The notes under the pieces: model-generated
What the model saw: the letters and a program-made list of their open reading frames with translations, nothing else
The model's database searches: none
What the model was told of the DNA's origin: nothing
Shown: positions 37,855-46,645 of the stretch, piece after piece
How the letters are laid out: every line of letters begins with the position of its first letter
How positions within the stretch are numbered: the stretch's first letter is position 1
Translations under genes and position numbers: made by a program
NCBI GenBank assembly: GCA_017481745.1
Contig: JAFUOV010000003.1
Span: 1 to 64,000, forward strand
Reading direction: 5' to 3'
Origin: Bacteroidaceae bacterium
GTDB taxonomy: Bacteria; Bacteroidota; Bacteroidia; Bacteroidales; Barnesiellaceae_A
DNA: 64,000 nucleotides

Positions 37855-37890
37855 AAGAGGCGGTGTCAAGAATTCTTGACACCGCCTCTT
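37855..37890. terminator. 36-bp perfect palindrome, bidirectional terminator
   Basis: The sequence 37855-37890 is a perfect palindrome with 18-bp arms and no spacer bases, GC-rich outside and centred on an EcoRI-type GAATTC. It lies between the convergent rubrerythrin and tryptophanase genes. A smaller hairpin with 7-bp arms lies just upstream, near 37815-37837. Confidence 0.7.
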
Positions 37891-37922
37891 GTGTATTCTG
37901 AAACTAAAAGTTATGCAAACTA

Positions 37923-39302
37923 TTAATCTTCAACGGGAGCGAGTTTTACAGTGAAGTGACGCATGAGTTCAGTTTCCCATACAATCTTCACACCGTGTTT
38001 GATTTCATCGCGACGATCGTATACATTCTTCAACGCAGCAGCAATTACATCCATGTGGTTGTTGGTATATACACGACGTGCAATGCAAAGGCGAAGGAGG
38101 TCAAGACCGCCAAAACGGTTTTCGCGAGTAACGGGATCACGGTCGGCAAGGATGTAACCGATTTCGCAACCACGGATACCAGCCTCACGATAGAGCTCGA
38201 TAGCCAAAGTTTGTGCGGGGAATTCCTCTTTAGGAACGTTGGTGAGTACGCGGTCGGCATCAACGAAGATAGCGTGACCACCTACGGGACGTTGGTAAGG
38301 AATACCATACTCGTCGAGGCGAGCAGCGAGGTATTGTACTTGTTTGATACGAGTTTCGATGTTGTCGAGCTCAGTATTCTCGTCAAGACCTACTGCAAGA
38401 GCATCCATATCACGACCGTTAAGACCACCATAAGTCAAGAAGCCCTCGAAGGGGATACAGAAACGTTTAGCACCCTCGTAGAAGTCTTCGTGGCGAGTAG
38501 CGATGAAACCACCCATGTTTACAAGACCGTCTTTCTTGGCCGACATTGTCATAGCATCGGCATAAGTATACATCTCTTTAACGATTTCTTTGATAGTCTT
38601 GTCGGCGTAACCTGCCTCACGAGTTTTGATGAAGTATGCATTCTCTACAAAACGAGCCGAGTCATAAACAACGCGTTTGCCATATTTGTCGGCAATAGCT
38701 TTTACGGCGCGGAGGTTCTCCATAGAAACGGGTTGACCACCGGCGGTGTTGTTAGTTACTGTAACGATGATGAAAGGTACTTTGTCGGCGTTCTCTGCCA
38801 AAACTTTTTCAAGCTTAGCGGGATCAACATTACCTTTGAAGGGGTGCTCAAGTTGAGTATCTTTAGCCTCGTCGATAGTGCAGTCAACAGCAAAAGCTTT
38901 ACGGCTCTCGATGTGACCTTTTGTAGTATCGAAGTGAGAGTTACCGGGAACGATATCACCGGCTTTTACCAAGTGGCTGAAAAGCACGTTCTCAGCACCA
39001 CGACCTTGGTGAGTGGGGATTACATACTCAAAGCCTGTGAGGCGAGTGATAGTGTCTTTAAGACGGAAGAATGAAGAAGAACCTGCATAGCTCTCATCAC
39101 CCATCATCATAGCTGCCCATTGACGGTCGCTCATAGCGCCTGTACCAGAGTCAGTAAGACAGTCGATGTAAACTTGGTCTGATTTCAAACCGAACAAATT
39201 GTAATGTGCTTCTTTGAGCCATTGTTCACGCTCCTCGCGAGTACTTTTGCGAAGGGGTTCTACCATCTTGATTTTCCAAGATTCTGCAAATGGTAATTCC
39301 AT
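37923..39302 (-). CDS. tnaA: tryptophanase
   Basis: 459-residue PLP beta-eliminating lyase that converts tryptophan to indole, pyruvate and ammonia. The family includes tyrosine phenol-lyase, so specificity residues matter. FDTTKGH has Asp where phenol-lyases have Thr; GCEIGYIL has Ile where phenol-lyases have the substrate-binding Arg; the C-terminal RHFT has His where phenol-lyases have Phe. All three match tryptophanases. The PLP lysine is in TMSAKKDGLVNMGG. No transporter or tnaC leader with Trp is seen. The transcript probably has a leader of about 90 nt. Confidence 0.9.
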   Translation of the reverse strand: MELPFAESWKIKMVEPLRKSTREEREQWLKEAHYNLFGLKSDQVYIDCLTDSGTGAMSDRQWAAMMMGDESYAGSSSFFRLKDTITRLTGFEYVIPTHQGRGAENVLFSHLVKAGDIVPGNSHFDTTKGHIESRKAFAVDCTIDEAKDTQLEHPFKGNVDPAKLEKVLAENADKVPFIIVTVTNNTAGGQPVSMENLRAVKAIADKYGKRVVYDSARFVENAYFIKTREAGYADKTIKEIVKEMYTYADAMTMSAKKDGLVNMGGFIATRHEDFYEGAKRFCIPFEGFLTYGGLNGRDMDALAVGLDENTELDNIETRIKQVQYLAARLDEYGIPYQRPVGGHAIFVDADRVLTNVPKEEFPAQTLAIELYREAGIRGCEIGYILADRDPVTRENRFGGLDLLRLCIARRVYTNNHMDVIAAALKNVYDRRDEIKHGVKIVWETELMRHFTVKLAPVED

Positions 39303-39399
39303 AATTTGTAGTATTTAAAATTGATTGTTTTTATTGAAGATTGTGTATTTCTTTAATTAAGGTTAGTTACAATAGGTGCTCCATTGTCATAATGCATTG

Positions 39400-39407
39400 C
39401 AAAGGTA
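39400..39407 (-). promoter_or_regulatory. -7 box of tnaA
   Basis: TACCTTTG on the minus strand lies 97 nt upstream of the tryptophanase start. The implied leader of about 90 nt has no Trp-containing leader peptide. Confidence 0.5.
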
Positions 39408-39497
39408 GGCATTTATAACGAAACAAGCATCTTTTTATCAATAAAATTTATCAACAAATCATAAAAAGCGGTCGATTAAATACAATGAACGAGCCTA

Positions 39498-41603
39498 TTA
39501 TTCTGCACTCCTTGGCATATAACCCCAAATATCCTTTTCGCCGATGTTGTGGCAACCGATGCCGACGGTGGCACACTCTTGTTGAAGCTGCCGGGCTCGG
39601 GGAGGGAAAATTGCTGCTGACAAGATGATTGTGTCGATGTCGAAAGTTGCCACCAGGGGCTTTATTCTGCCTCGATACTGCTCGGTAATTATGGCATAAT
39701 CTACATGAATGGAGCGTGAAGTGCTTGTATATCGCCATGTATTGTCGTCTACCCATAGCAACATGCGGTCATAGTATTGTATGAATGGTATTGCAATGTA
39801 TATATGCGGAGTGCGAATAGTGTCGTTGCGGGCGACGATAGTAGTGTGCAGTTGTTGTCTGATGCGCCACTCTTCGCCTTGTCGCGGTAGGGTCGCGGTA
39901 GTGTCGGTACTTGCGATATAACAACGATGAGCATCATCGGCAAGTTGCAGGTGTGTATGGTTGCGCACGTAGGCTATAAATGCTTGTGGTGTTGAGGGTT
40001 TTGCCGTCTGATATATCAACGACAATTGTATGATGATGAGCAATATGACAAGTGGTATACAGGGTCGTAGTGTGCGGTGTGATAGGATGTACCACAGGCA
40101 AATGATTATTGCGAAGTATAACACCAAAAAGAGAGGCGACAGCCATATCTCGTCGATAGTAGCGCCCGGCAAGTTCGCTATATAGTTTGCACCTTTAGAG
40201 AGGTTGCCGGCAAACGCCTCGACAACTTGCGACAATGCAGTGTGTGGCAGGTGGCAAGCACTACATAGTTGCAATATGAGTGTCGAAACGACAAGAATGG
40301 GTAGCAGTGGTACGAAGATAAGATTTGATAGTAAGCCCCACATGGGGATGTAGTGAAAATAGTAGGCTGCTATGGGTGTTGTAGCTATCTGCGCTGCTGC
40401 CGACACCGCGATGCCTTGCGATAGCTTGTGTACGATGCGATTGTTTATATCGAAAATGCGGGCAATATTGAGATAGGGTGTAAATAGCAATATACCCGCT
40501 ACGGCTGCATAACTCAACTGAAAACCTATATCGAAGAGCTGCATCGGGGCAAAGAGCAGTACCCCAACAGCCGAGCCACAGAGGGCATTAAGTGCCGTAT
40601 TACGACGGTCGATAAGCACAGCAACTCCTACAAATGTCGCCATGATACAGGCGCGTATTACCGATGGCGACAGTCCTGTAATGAAGGCATATATCCATAG
40701 TATAGCTATCGTCAAGGCGTACGGCAACTTGCGTAGCCCTATGTAACGTAATGGGTATAGCAAGCACGCAACAATGAGCGCAATGATACCGGTGTGCAGA
40801 CCGCTTACAGCAAGAACGTGCGATAACCCTGCAGCCGAGAAGTATTGGCGTGTCGTGGCGGGAATGTCGGCTTTGTATCCCCATAGCAGTGCCGAAAGCA
40901 GCGCTGCATTTTGGGGCGACACACCACTATGGTATAAATTTTCGACACACCTCGATTGCACTATCTTGGCACGTTGCAGCAATGTAGGAGTGGTAGTGTA
41001 CGACGAGAGTTGCCAATCATCATCACCCAAATACTGCCTATACAATATACCACGAGCCCTCATGTATTGTGCGAAGTCGAAGTCGTAGGGTACTTGCGGT
41101 GGCGCAATGCGTTGCAGTTGCGGTGAGAAAATGATAAGGTCGCCCCCTCGCAGCCCGTCGGCTGTGTACGAGTGCTTGATATTGAGCAAAACGGGTGTGT
41201 GAGCCGAGCGAGTAGTTGCACTATCATTCAATGCAACAATAGTGGCAATAGCGCGATAGGAATACTCTTTCTTTACCGGAGTCTCCTCTATGCGTGCTAT
41301 GGCAACGCACTGCGACGACACGTCGGGCAGCTGCTCCGTTGGCACATTATTGCGGTATATAACCATCCCTATGCCCATCACTGCCGATGATACTGCAACA
41401 ACAAAGGCAATGTGAAAGCCCCTCTTAAGCCTATCATTGCGCAGAGCCCATACCCCCACACCACAACCCATAGAGACAAGGAAGCATGCAACAATAGCAA
41501 GCCCGCTCGGGAAGAGGTTCTGCCACGCAATACCCACCACCAGCGGCAATAGCAGTCGCAGGAACGGAACATGAGCTATGGTATATCGAGGTGTGTTGTG
41601 CAT
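39498..41603 (-). CDS. comEC: ComEC/Rec2-type DNA uptake channel
   Basis: About 701 residues from the ATG at 41603 (MHNTPRYTIAHVPFLRLLLPL); 19 more codons exist upstream but look non-coding. An N-terminal membrane region and an OB-like periplasmic segment are followed by the Competence domain with HVLAVSGLHTGI (near residue 260) and about ten transmembrane helices. The C-terminal metallo-beta-lactamase domain of many ComEC proteins is not evident: the last 180 residues lack an HxHxDH motif. This shorter form is seen in Bacteroidota. Predicted inner-membrane channel for DNA entry. Confidence 0.9.
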   Translation of the reverse strand: MHNTPRYTIAHVPFLRLLLPLVVGIAWQNLFPSGLAIVACFLVSMGCGVGVWALRNDRLKRGFHIAFVVAVSSAVMGIGMVIYRNNVPTEQLPDVSSQCVAIARIEETPVKKEYSYRAIATIVALNDSATTRSAHTPVLLNIKHSYTADGLRGGDLIIFSPQLQRIAPPQVPYDFDFAQYMRARGILYRQYLGDDDWQLSSYTTTPTLLQRAKIVQSRCVENLYHSGVSPQNAALLSALLWGYKADIPATTRQYFSAAGLSHVLAVSGLHTGIIALIVACLLYPLRYIGLRKLPYALTIAILWIYAFITGLSPSVIRACIMATFVGVAVLIDRRNTALNALCGSAVGVLLFAPMQLFDIGFQLSYAAVAGILLFTPYLNIARIFDINNRIVHKLSQGIAVSAAAQIATTPIAAYYFHYIPMWGLLSNLIFVPLLPILVVSTLILQLCSACHLPHTALSQVVEAFAGNLSKGANYIANLPGATIDEIWLSPLFLVLYFAIIICLWYILSHRTLRPCIPLVILLIIIQLSLIYQTAKPSTPQAFIAYVRNHTHLQLADDAHRCYIASTDTTATLPRQGEEWRIRQQLHTTIVARNDTIRTPHIYIAIPFIQYYDRMLLWVDDNTWRYTSTSRSIHVDYAIITEQYRGRIKPLVATFDIDTIILSAAIFPPRARQLQQECATVGIGCHNIGEKDIWGYMPRSAE

Positions 41604-41894
41604 GGCAGTGCTGTATACTATTGCGAAGGTAGTAAAAAAGTGTGATGTACGAGCCGGCACGACAAGCCATATCGCAAAATTGATGGTTTTATTGTTCGAT
41701 TAGGCAGAAAATTTTAGTTAAAACAGTTAAAAATTGGCTTTTGGTGATAATTTCTTTCAAAAAAATTTCGCTGTTCGCAAAAAATACTCTTTATTTGCAA
41801 CTCAATCTTAAAAACAAACCGACTTATTAACTCATAAAAACCTATCGCCTATTGAACAAAATTACTCTTATTTAAACGCAAAATAGTAGAGTAA
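41604..41894. other. divergent intergenic region between comEC and the sigma factor gene
   Basis: AT-rich DNA that should hold promoters in both directions. I see no TAnnTTTG box with proper spacing on either strand. An alternative recognition sequence for the ECF sigma factor is possible but cannot be shown. Confidence 0.3.
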
Positions 41895-42485
41895 ATGAAC
41901 AATTTGTTTAATTATACCGACGACGAACTTGTTGTTAGGTATGCCGATGGTGATAATGAGGCTTTTGACGTCTTGCTCAAAAGACATGAGTCGAAAATCT
42001 ATTCATACATATATTATATAGTAAAAGACGAGGACAAGGCAAATGATGTCTTTCAAGAGACATTTGTCAAAGCCATTATGACTATACGCCAAGGTCGCTA
42101 CACCGGCAATGGTCGCTTCGTTTCGTGGATTACACGCATAGCGCACAATCTTATTATCGACAACTATCGCCAAGAGAAGATAGAGAACTGCATTAGCAGC
42201 GAAGACGACAACCTCGATATATTCAATCGCAAGGAACTGAGCGAAGGCACTATCGAAGATACCCTCATTCAAGACCAAATCACCTTTGATATACGTCGCT
42301 TGGTAGAGGCTTTGCCCGACAATCAACGCGAAGTGATAGAGTTGCGCTACTACAAAGACTTGAGCTTTAAAGAGATTGCCGACCTCACCAACGTAAGTAT
42401 CAATACAGCATTGGGTCGTATGCGTTATGCCATCCTCAACATACGTCGCATGGCAGAGCAATATAATATAGCTCTCACATTGTAA
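41895..42485 (+). CDS. ECF-family RNA polymerase sigma factor
   Basis: 196 residues. Region 2 (about residues 20-92) includes YSYIYYIVKDEDKANDVFQE and WITRIAHNLIIDNYRQEK. Region 4 (about 130-185) includes LPDNQREVIELRYYKDLSF, KEIADLTNVSINTALGRMRY. No anti-sigma factor with a transmembrane segment follows; instead a 53-residue ORF begins 89 nt downstream. Region 4 ends soon after, without an added C-terminal regulatory domain. The signal it responds to is unknown. Confidence 0.92.
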   Translation: MNNLFNYTDDELVVRYADGDNEAFDVLLKRHESKIYSYIYYIVKDEDKANDVFQETFVKAIMTIRQGRYTGNGRFVSWITRIAHNLIIDNYRQEKIENCISSEDDNLDIFNRKELSEGTIEDTLIQDQITFDIRRLVEALPDNQREVIELRYYKDLSFKEIADLTNVSINTALGRMRYAILNIRRMAEQYNIALTL

Positions 42486-42532
42486 TAACAGCGTTGTGAG
42501 AAAAATTTTCGTTTCGGTATAATAAAAACACA

Positions 42533-42574
42533 AGGCTATGCGTTATATATGTGTAACCATTAAATGCATAGCCT
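42533..42574 (+). promoter_or_regulatory. hairpin abutting the start codon of the 53-aa gene
   Basis: AGGCTATGC (42533-42541) pairs with GCATAGCCT (42566-42574), a 9-bp perfect stem; a nested GTTA/TAAC adds 4 bp. The right arm ends immediately before the ATG at 42575 and covers the expected ribosome-binding region. This could mask translation initiation. Confidence 0.5.
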
Positions 42575-42736
42575 ATGAAGAAAAACTCTACACCTGTATC
42601 TGCTAAAACATCTCAAAATCGCGTTGCAGAGTTGCACGCACGCCCCACTACCCTGAGTGCTATCATGCAGTTTGCTCGTTCATACAGCTATGCACCCAAG
42701 TTGCGCGGCGAGTTGGGAAGTTTCGTAGCAAACTAA
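42575..42736 (+). CDS. 53-aa protein downstream of the sigma factor
   Basis: A short ORF, MKKNSTPVSAKTSQ to GELGSFVAN, with no signal peptide and no membrane segment; predicted basic. The pattern FARSYxxxPKLRGELGSFVAN looks structured and helical. It is placed between the sigma gene and a terminator, so it is probably expressed with it. Short ORFs of this sort follow ECF sigma genes in related genomes, as far as I recall, but I have not verified this. A regulator of the sigma factor is one possibility. Function unknown. Confidence 0.65.
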   Translation: MKKNSTPVSAKTSQNRVAELHARPTTLSAIMQFARSYSYAPKLRGELGSFVAN

Positions 42737-42756
42737 AATTTGGATATAAAAAACAC

Positions 42757-42788
42757 GACCGAGAAATTCTTGAAAGAGTTTCTCGGTC
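42757..42788 (+). terminator. terminator after the 53-aa gene
   Basis: A 10-bp perfect stem (42757-42766 with 42779-42788) followed by TTCTT. It also separates this unit from the convergent AddA-like gene. Confidence 0.8.
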
Positions 42789-42843
42789 TTCTTATGTCAT
42801 AACAAACTTTATTACAGAAAAGTAGGTCCTATTTCAAGAGCGA

Positions 42844-45800
42844 CTACTCTACCGGCACAAATTTGCCTTTCTCGACATACCAGATGCAGCCATCGACTTG
42901 CTTGTAGCCCATATCACGAACAAGCTGCATATACTCCGATACTTTTGTGTTATAGTCGTCGCTCTCTATCCAGCCAAACTTGTAGTCTACCACCGTAACT
43001 CTATCGCCATCTATAACAATGCGGTCGGGGCGGTGTACTTTAGTACCCGACTTGAGAATATCGGTCTCGGTTACGATGCGCACTTGTGGCGAGAACCAGC
43101 GTTGCGCCATGGGGTGGGCTATAAATGCTCTTATCTTCTCTTCGGTCATTTGAGCCTTTTTACTCTTAAGCCGTCCTTCACGCACACAGCGTTGCACCAC
43201 AGCAACTATATCATCGGCGGTATATATGTCGGCAAGTATATCGTGCATGAGTATACCATAATTGCGCTTGCGGTCGTTCGATGTCGAGCGCGATTGTGTG
43301 CGTTGCTTCAGCCTGCTATCGGTAGGTACAACAACATTATACGCCACATCTACCATCTGCGCAGTAGGCTTGTCATCATAAACAGGTTGCCAATCGGCAC
43401 CTATTTCAAGTACAGTTTCGCCTTCACGCTCCTCGATATGCGCGGCGAGGTCTATCATATCGCAATCGGTATCATCGGCTACTACGGGCATATTGATAGC
43501 TCCTGCTATAACCGAGCCCGTCGTATTATTATTTCCCGGATAAGTGTAAACTATCAATTCCTGCGCAGCACGTGTGAATGCTACATATAGAACGTTGAGG
43601 CAATCTACATATTCGTTGATAACCTCTTCAAAGTATTGTTGTGCAAAGATTGTCGAAGCCAACTCATTCTTGTGGTCGATGGGCAACACCGGCAACAGAT
43701 TGAATGGCTCTCGGTCGGGCTCGTACCATTTGATAGACAATGCCTTACCACGACCGGCGGTAGATAGCTGCCATGTTCCGTATGGGATAATCACTACCGG
43801 GTATTCAAGACCCTTCGACTTGTGTATGGTACACACCTTTATCGCATCAATATTCTCGGGCGACTTAACGGTTGCCGAAGAGCCGGTATCGTCCCACCAG
43901 CGCAAGAACGAGTAGAGGTCGGCACTATGGTTGCGACAATAGTTTATCACAACGTCTTGGAATGCCTCGAGATATGCTACATACATTGGTTGCTTGTGCA
44001 ACCCAAACTTATGTATAATCTGCTCGCACATTTCAAAGAGAGGCTTGGCTGAAATTTCGGCTATAAACGTCTGTAACTCTTCATTGATAGAAGTGCCACT
44101 ATCTCGGTTGTCGAAATACGACATAAGCGCCCTACCTGCATCGCCATCGGTTATCATGTCGTACTCGTAGGCAAGCACAAGTTCGTTGATAGGATAATTG
44201 GGATTTTGCAGATAACGCAAGATACCCAAGATGAGTTTTACCGGCGGTGCATTGGTGATAAGCAACGACTCGTCAGATACCACCCGTAGGTTGCGCAACA
44301 AACCGTCATACTCACTGCTGATAGATAGCAACAACTCTACAAGTGCACGACCATCCTTACCGGCTCGCACAAGAAATGCAATATCTTTCTGTCGGAAGCC
44401 CTTTTCGAGCAAGTTACGCAGCATCTCGGGGATACGCTCATTCACCCTATTGACAAAAGTATCCTTGTTAGGAGCATCGACAACATGCATCTCTACATGC
44501 CCACCATGAGTCGTGTGCTTGGGAGCTATGTTTTGAGCCACTTGGGCATATATGTCATTGATGAGGGTATCGGTACACAACTCTACACCGGCGGGCTTCA
44601 GTTGCATAAGTTGTCCCTGCAACAATTGGGCAGCATTCTTAAAGAAGGTATTATTAAATGCAACAACATTGGCACAACTACGCCAGTTGGTATCATTACC
44701 CTTGTTGACAAGTTTATAATCATACTTATCCAATCCCTCATGCAACAATCGCCAATCGGAATTGCGGAAACGATAGATACTCTGCTTTACATCACCCACA
44801 ATGAGGTTTTCGTTGCGCCACGCAAGACTTTCGTTTACCAATGGCTCGAAGTTGCGCCACTGCAAGTCGGACGTATCTTGAAACTCGTCTATCATATAGT
44901 GAGCCACACGAGTACCTATCTTTTCATAAATAAACGGAGCATCACTTTTATTAATCAGCCCACTCAATATTTCGGGAGCTTTGTCCAATAGTATCGTATT
45001 GTGCTCCTGCTCATACTCCATTATATTATCGTCGATTGTCGACAACACACCCAGCGAGTATATATGCTTGAGGGCCGGAGCAACAGAACGCAGCGATATG
45101 AGCGTATCGTCGAGCACCTTGGCTACGGGCTCAAGTATGGGGGATGTAAGGTCTATCAACTCCTCAACCGTCCAAGGTGTTTTTTTCAATTTTGTTTTGG
45201 CAAACCATTTATCGGGGTCGATGTAATACTTCTCAAAAGAGACAACAGCCTTGCCCATAGGCTCTTTACTACCCAAATCGGTACAACCGGCATCTGCCAA
45301 CACATCGAGCGACTTTATCCATCCACGTGTAAAGAACTCCTCGCTTATACCATTCGCCTCGACAGCGTGCAGGGCAGCCTCGGCAGCTTGCGCTATTTGG
45401 TTGCGCACATCGACTTGGTACTGTGTAAGCGTAGTTATATAGTCTTTATAAGCCTGAAGGTTATTTTGAGGCAATTTGTCGCGGTGTCTTTTATACACCT
45501 CCGACGTGAGTTGTTTTGCCAACTCGGGGATATCCGATTTATCATGAATATTCCAACTGCCATCGTTGCGAATACTCTCCTCGGCATACTGCAACAACCA
45601 ATCGAGCAATTCGGGCTTATTATCCAAATCGTCAAACATACGATCTATGGCAGCCATCGTTACGTAATCGGTATCCATCTCAACCTCATATCCACCCTGC
45701 AAGCCCACCTCACGTGTGAAGGCACGCAACACTTGTTGGAAGAAACTATCAATGGTAGAGATATTGAAATAGGAAAAGTCGTGCAGCAACTGCTGCAATA

Positions 45801-46134
45801 CCAACGTTACATTTTTTTGTAGCTGAGCCACTCCGCAAGAAAAGTCGTTGCACAAGTCCTTACAATAGCTCGACTTCTCGGTATTGTGAGCCAATATTTC
45901 CAATTCATCCACAATACGCTGCTTCATCTCGGATGTAGCTTTGTTGGTAAATGTTACAGCCAAGATGCGACGATGGGCATTGTTATAGTTGTCGTAAAAC
46001 TTATATGAGGAAGCCGCTACATCACCGTCGGCAGGGCGACCATAATCTCGTCGTCCCAACAACATTTTTATGTACTCGTATGTAAGCCTATAAGTCTTAC
46101 CCGAGCCAGCCGAAGCCCTATAAACATTCAACAT
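42844..46134 (-). CDS. AddA/RecB-type helicase-nuclease
   Basis: 1096 residues from the ATG at 46134 (MLNVYRASAGSGKT). UvrD-type helicase motifs in order: ASAGSGKTYRLT (Walker A), AVTFTNKATSEMKQR, MIDEFQDTSDLQW (Walker B), IVGDVKQSIYRFRNSD, CTIHKSKGLEYPVV and YVAFTRAAQELIV. The C-terminal PD-(D/E)xK nuclease is seen as RPDRIVIDGDRVTVVDYKFG. It should process double-strand breaks for RecA loading. Its usual partner, AddB, is not next to it: the downstream neighbour is convergent. Upstream, a SUI1-like gene lies 19 nt away and is probably co-transcribed. Frame extension upstream of 46134 overlaps that gene. Confidence 0.88.
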   Translation of the reverse strand: MLNVYRASAGSGKTYRLTYEYIKMLLGRRDYGRPADGDVAASSYKFYDNYNNAHRRILAVTFTNKATSEMKQRIVDELEILAHNTEKSSYCKDLCNDFSCGVAQLQKNVTLVLQQLLHDFSYFNISTIDSFFQQVLRAFTREVGLQGGYEVEMDTDYVTMAAIDRMFDDLDNKPELLDWLLQYAEESIRNDGSWNIHDKSDIPELAKQLTSEVYKRHRDKLPQNNLQAYKDYITTLTQYQVDVRNQIAQAAEAALHAVEANGISEEFFTRGWIKSLDVLADAGCTDLGSKEPMGKAVVSFEKYYIDPDKWFAKTKLKKTPWTVEELIDLTSPILEPVAKVLDDTLISLRSVAPALKHIYSLGVLSTIDDNIMEYEQEHNTILLDKAPEILSGLINKSDAPFIYEKIGTRVAHYMIDEFQDTSDLQWRNFEPLVNESLAWRNENLIVGDVKQSIYRFRNSDWRLLHEGLDKYDYKLVNKGNDTNWRSCANVVAFNNTFFKNAAQLLQGQLMQLKPAGVELCTDTLINDIYAQVAQNIAPKHTTHGGHVEMHVVDAPNKDTFVNRVNERIPEMLRNLLEKGFRQKDIAFLVRAGKDGRALVELLLSISSEYDGLLRNLRVVSDESLLITNAPPVKLILGILRYLQNPNYPINELVLAYEYDMITDGDAGRALMSYFDNRDSGTSINEELQTFIAEISAKPLFEMCEQIIHKFGLHKQPMYVAYLEAFQDVVINYCRNHSADLYSFLRWWDDTGSSATVKSPENIDAIKVCTIHKSKGLEYPVVIIPYGTWQLSTAGRGKALSIKWYEPDREPFNLLPVLPIDHKNELASTIFAQQYFEEVINEYVDCLNVLYVAFTRAAQELIVYTYPGNNNTTGSVIAGAINMPVVADDTDCDMIDLAAHIEEREGETVLEIGADWQPVYDDKPTAQMVDVAYNVVVPTDSRLKQRTQSRSTSNDRKRNYGILMHDILADIYTADDIVAVVQRCVREGRLKSKKAQMTEEKIRAFIAHPMAQRWFSPQVRIVTETDILKSGTKVHRPDRIVIDGDRVTVVDYKFGWIESDDYNTKVSEYMQLVRDMGYKQVDGCIWYVEKGKFVPVE

Positions 46135-46153
46135 AACACACCCAATAAATATA

Positions 46154-46498
46154 TTATATAATACGAGCCTTATATCCCTCCTTGACGAGAATAGCCAACA
46201 CCTTCTCGCGGTGGTCGCCTTGCACAAGTATTTCACCATCCTTGTCCGAGCCGCCAACGCCGCACCCCGACTTGAGCTTTTTAGCCAGAGTTTTAAGGTC
46301 GGCACTCGTACCCACAAATCCGGTAATAAGCGTTACCGCCTTGCCATTGCGATGTCGCTTATCGAGTTTTATACGCAAGTTCTGCTTGGCAGGCGGCAAA
46401 GTTTCGCACTCCTCCACCTCGCCTGTATCATACTTAAAATCGGGGTTGGTAGAGTACACCACCGAAAGCCGGTCTTTCCAATCATTATCTTTTGCCAT
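46154..46498 (-). CDS. yciH: SUI1/YciH-type translation factor
   Basis: 114 residues from the ATG at 46498 (MAKDNDWKDRLSVVYSTNP); three further codons upstream are unlikely. The SUI1 fold is seen in VTLITGFVGTSADLKTLAKKL and CGVGGSDKDGEILVQGDHREKVLAIL. The family resembles eukaryotic eIF1 and affects start-site fidelity in vitro; its bacterial role is unclear. First of two genes in the same minus-strand transcript as the AddA-like gene. Confidence 0.9.
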   Translation of the reverse strand: MAKDNDWKDRLSVVYSTNPDFKYDTGEVEECETLPPAKQNLRIKLDKRHRNGKAVTLITGFVGTSADLKTLAKKLKSGCGVGGSDKDGEILVQGDHREKVLAILVKEGYKARII

Positions 46499-46645
46499 AA
46501 TCGTCATATTTTGATATGGCGAAGATACGAAAAAACGCGCTTATAAAGAAACGAATGATGCGAAATTAAGATAATATGCGTAAATTCGCACTCGATACAA
46601 TAAAGCACAACAAGAGCCGTTATAAAAGAAGGCAAAATATCCACA

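Noticed and set aside
37923..39302. Tyrosine phenol-lyase instead of tryptophanase
   Set aside because: Three specificity positions (FDTT, EIG, RHF) match tryptophanases rather than phenol-lyases.
39367..39390. Seven-codon leader ORF (MTMEHLL) in the tryptophanase 5' region, as a possible TnaC leader
   Set aside because: It has no Trp or critical Pro and no downstream stem or Rho site I could identify, so there is no basis for a TnaC-like mechanism.
42538..42606. 22-codon ORF starting at 42538 inside the hairpin
   Set aside because: Its coding content is poor and it overlaps the better 53-aa ORF out of frame; no support beyond an ATG.
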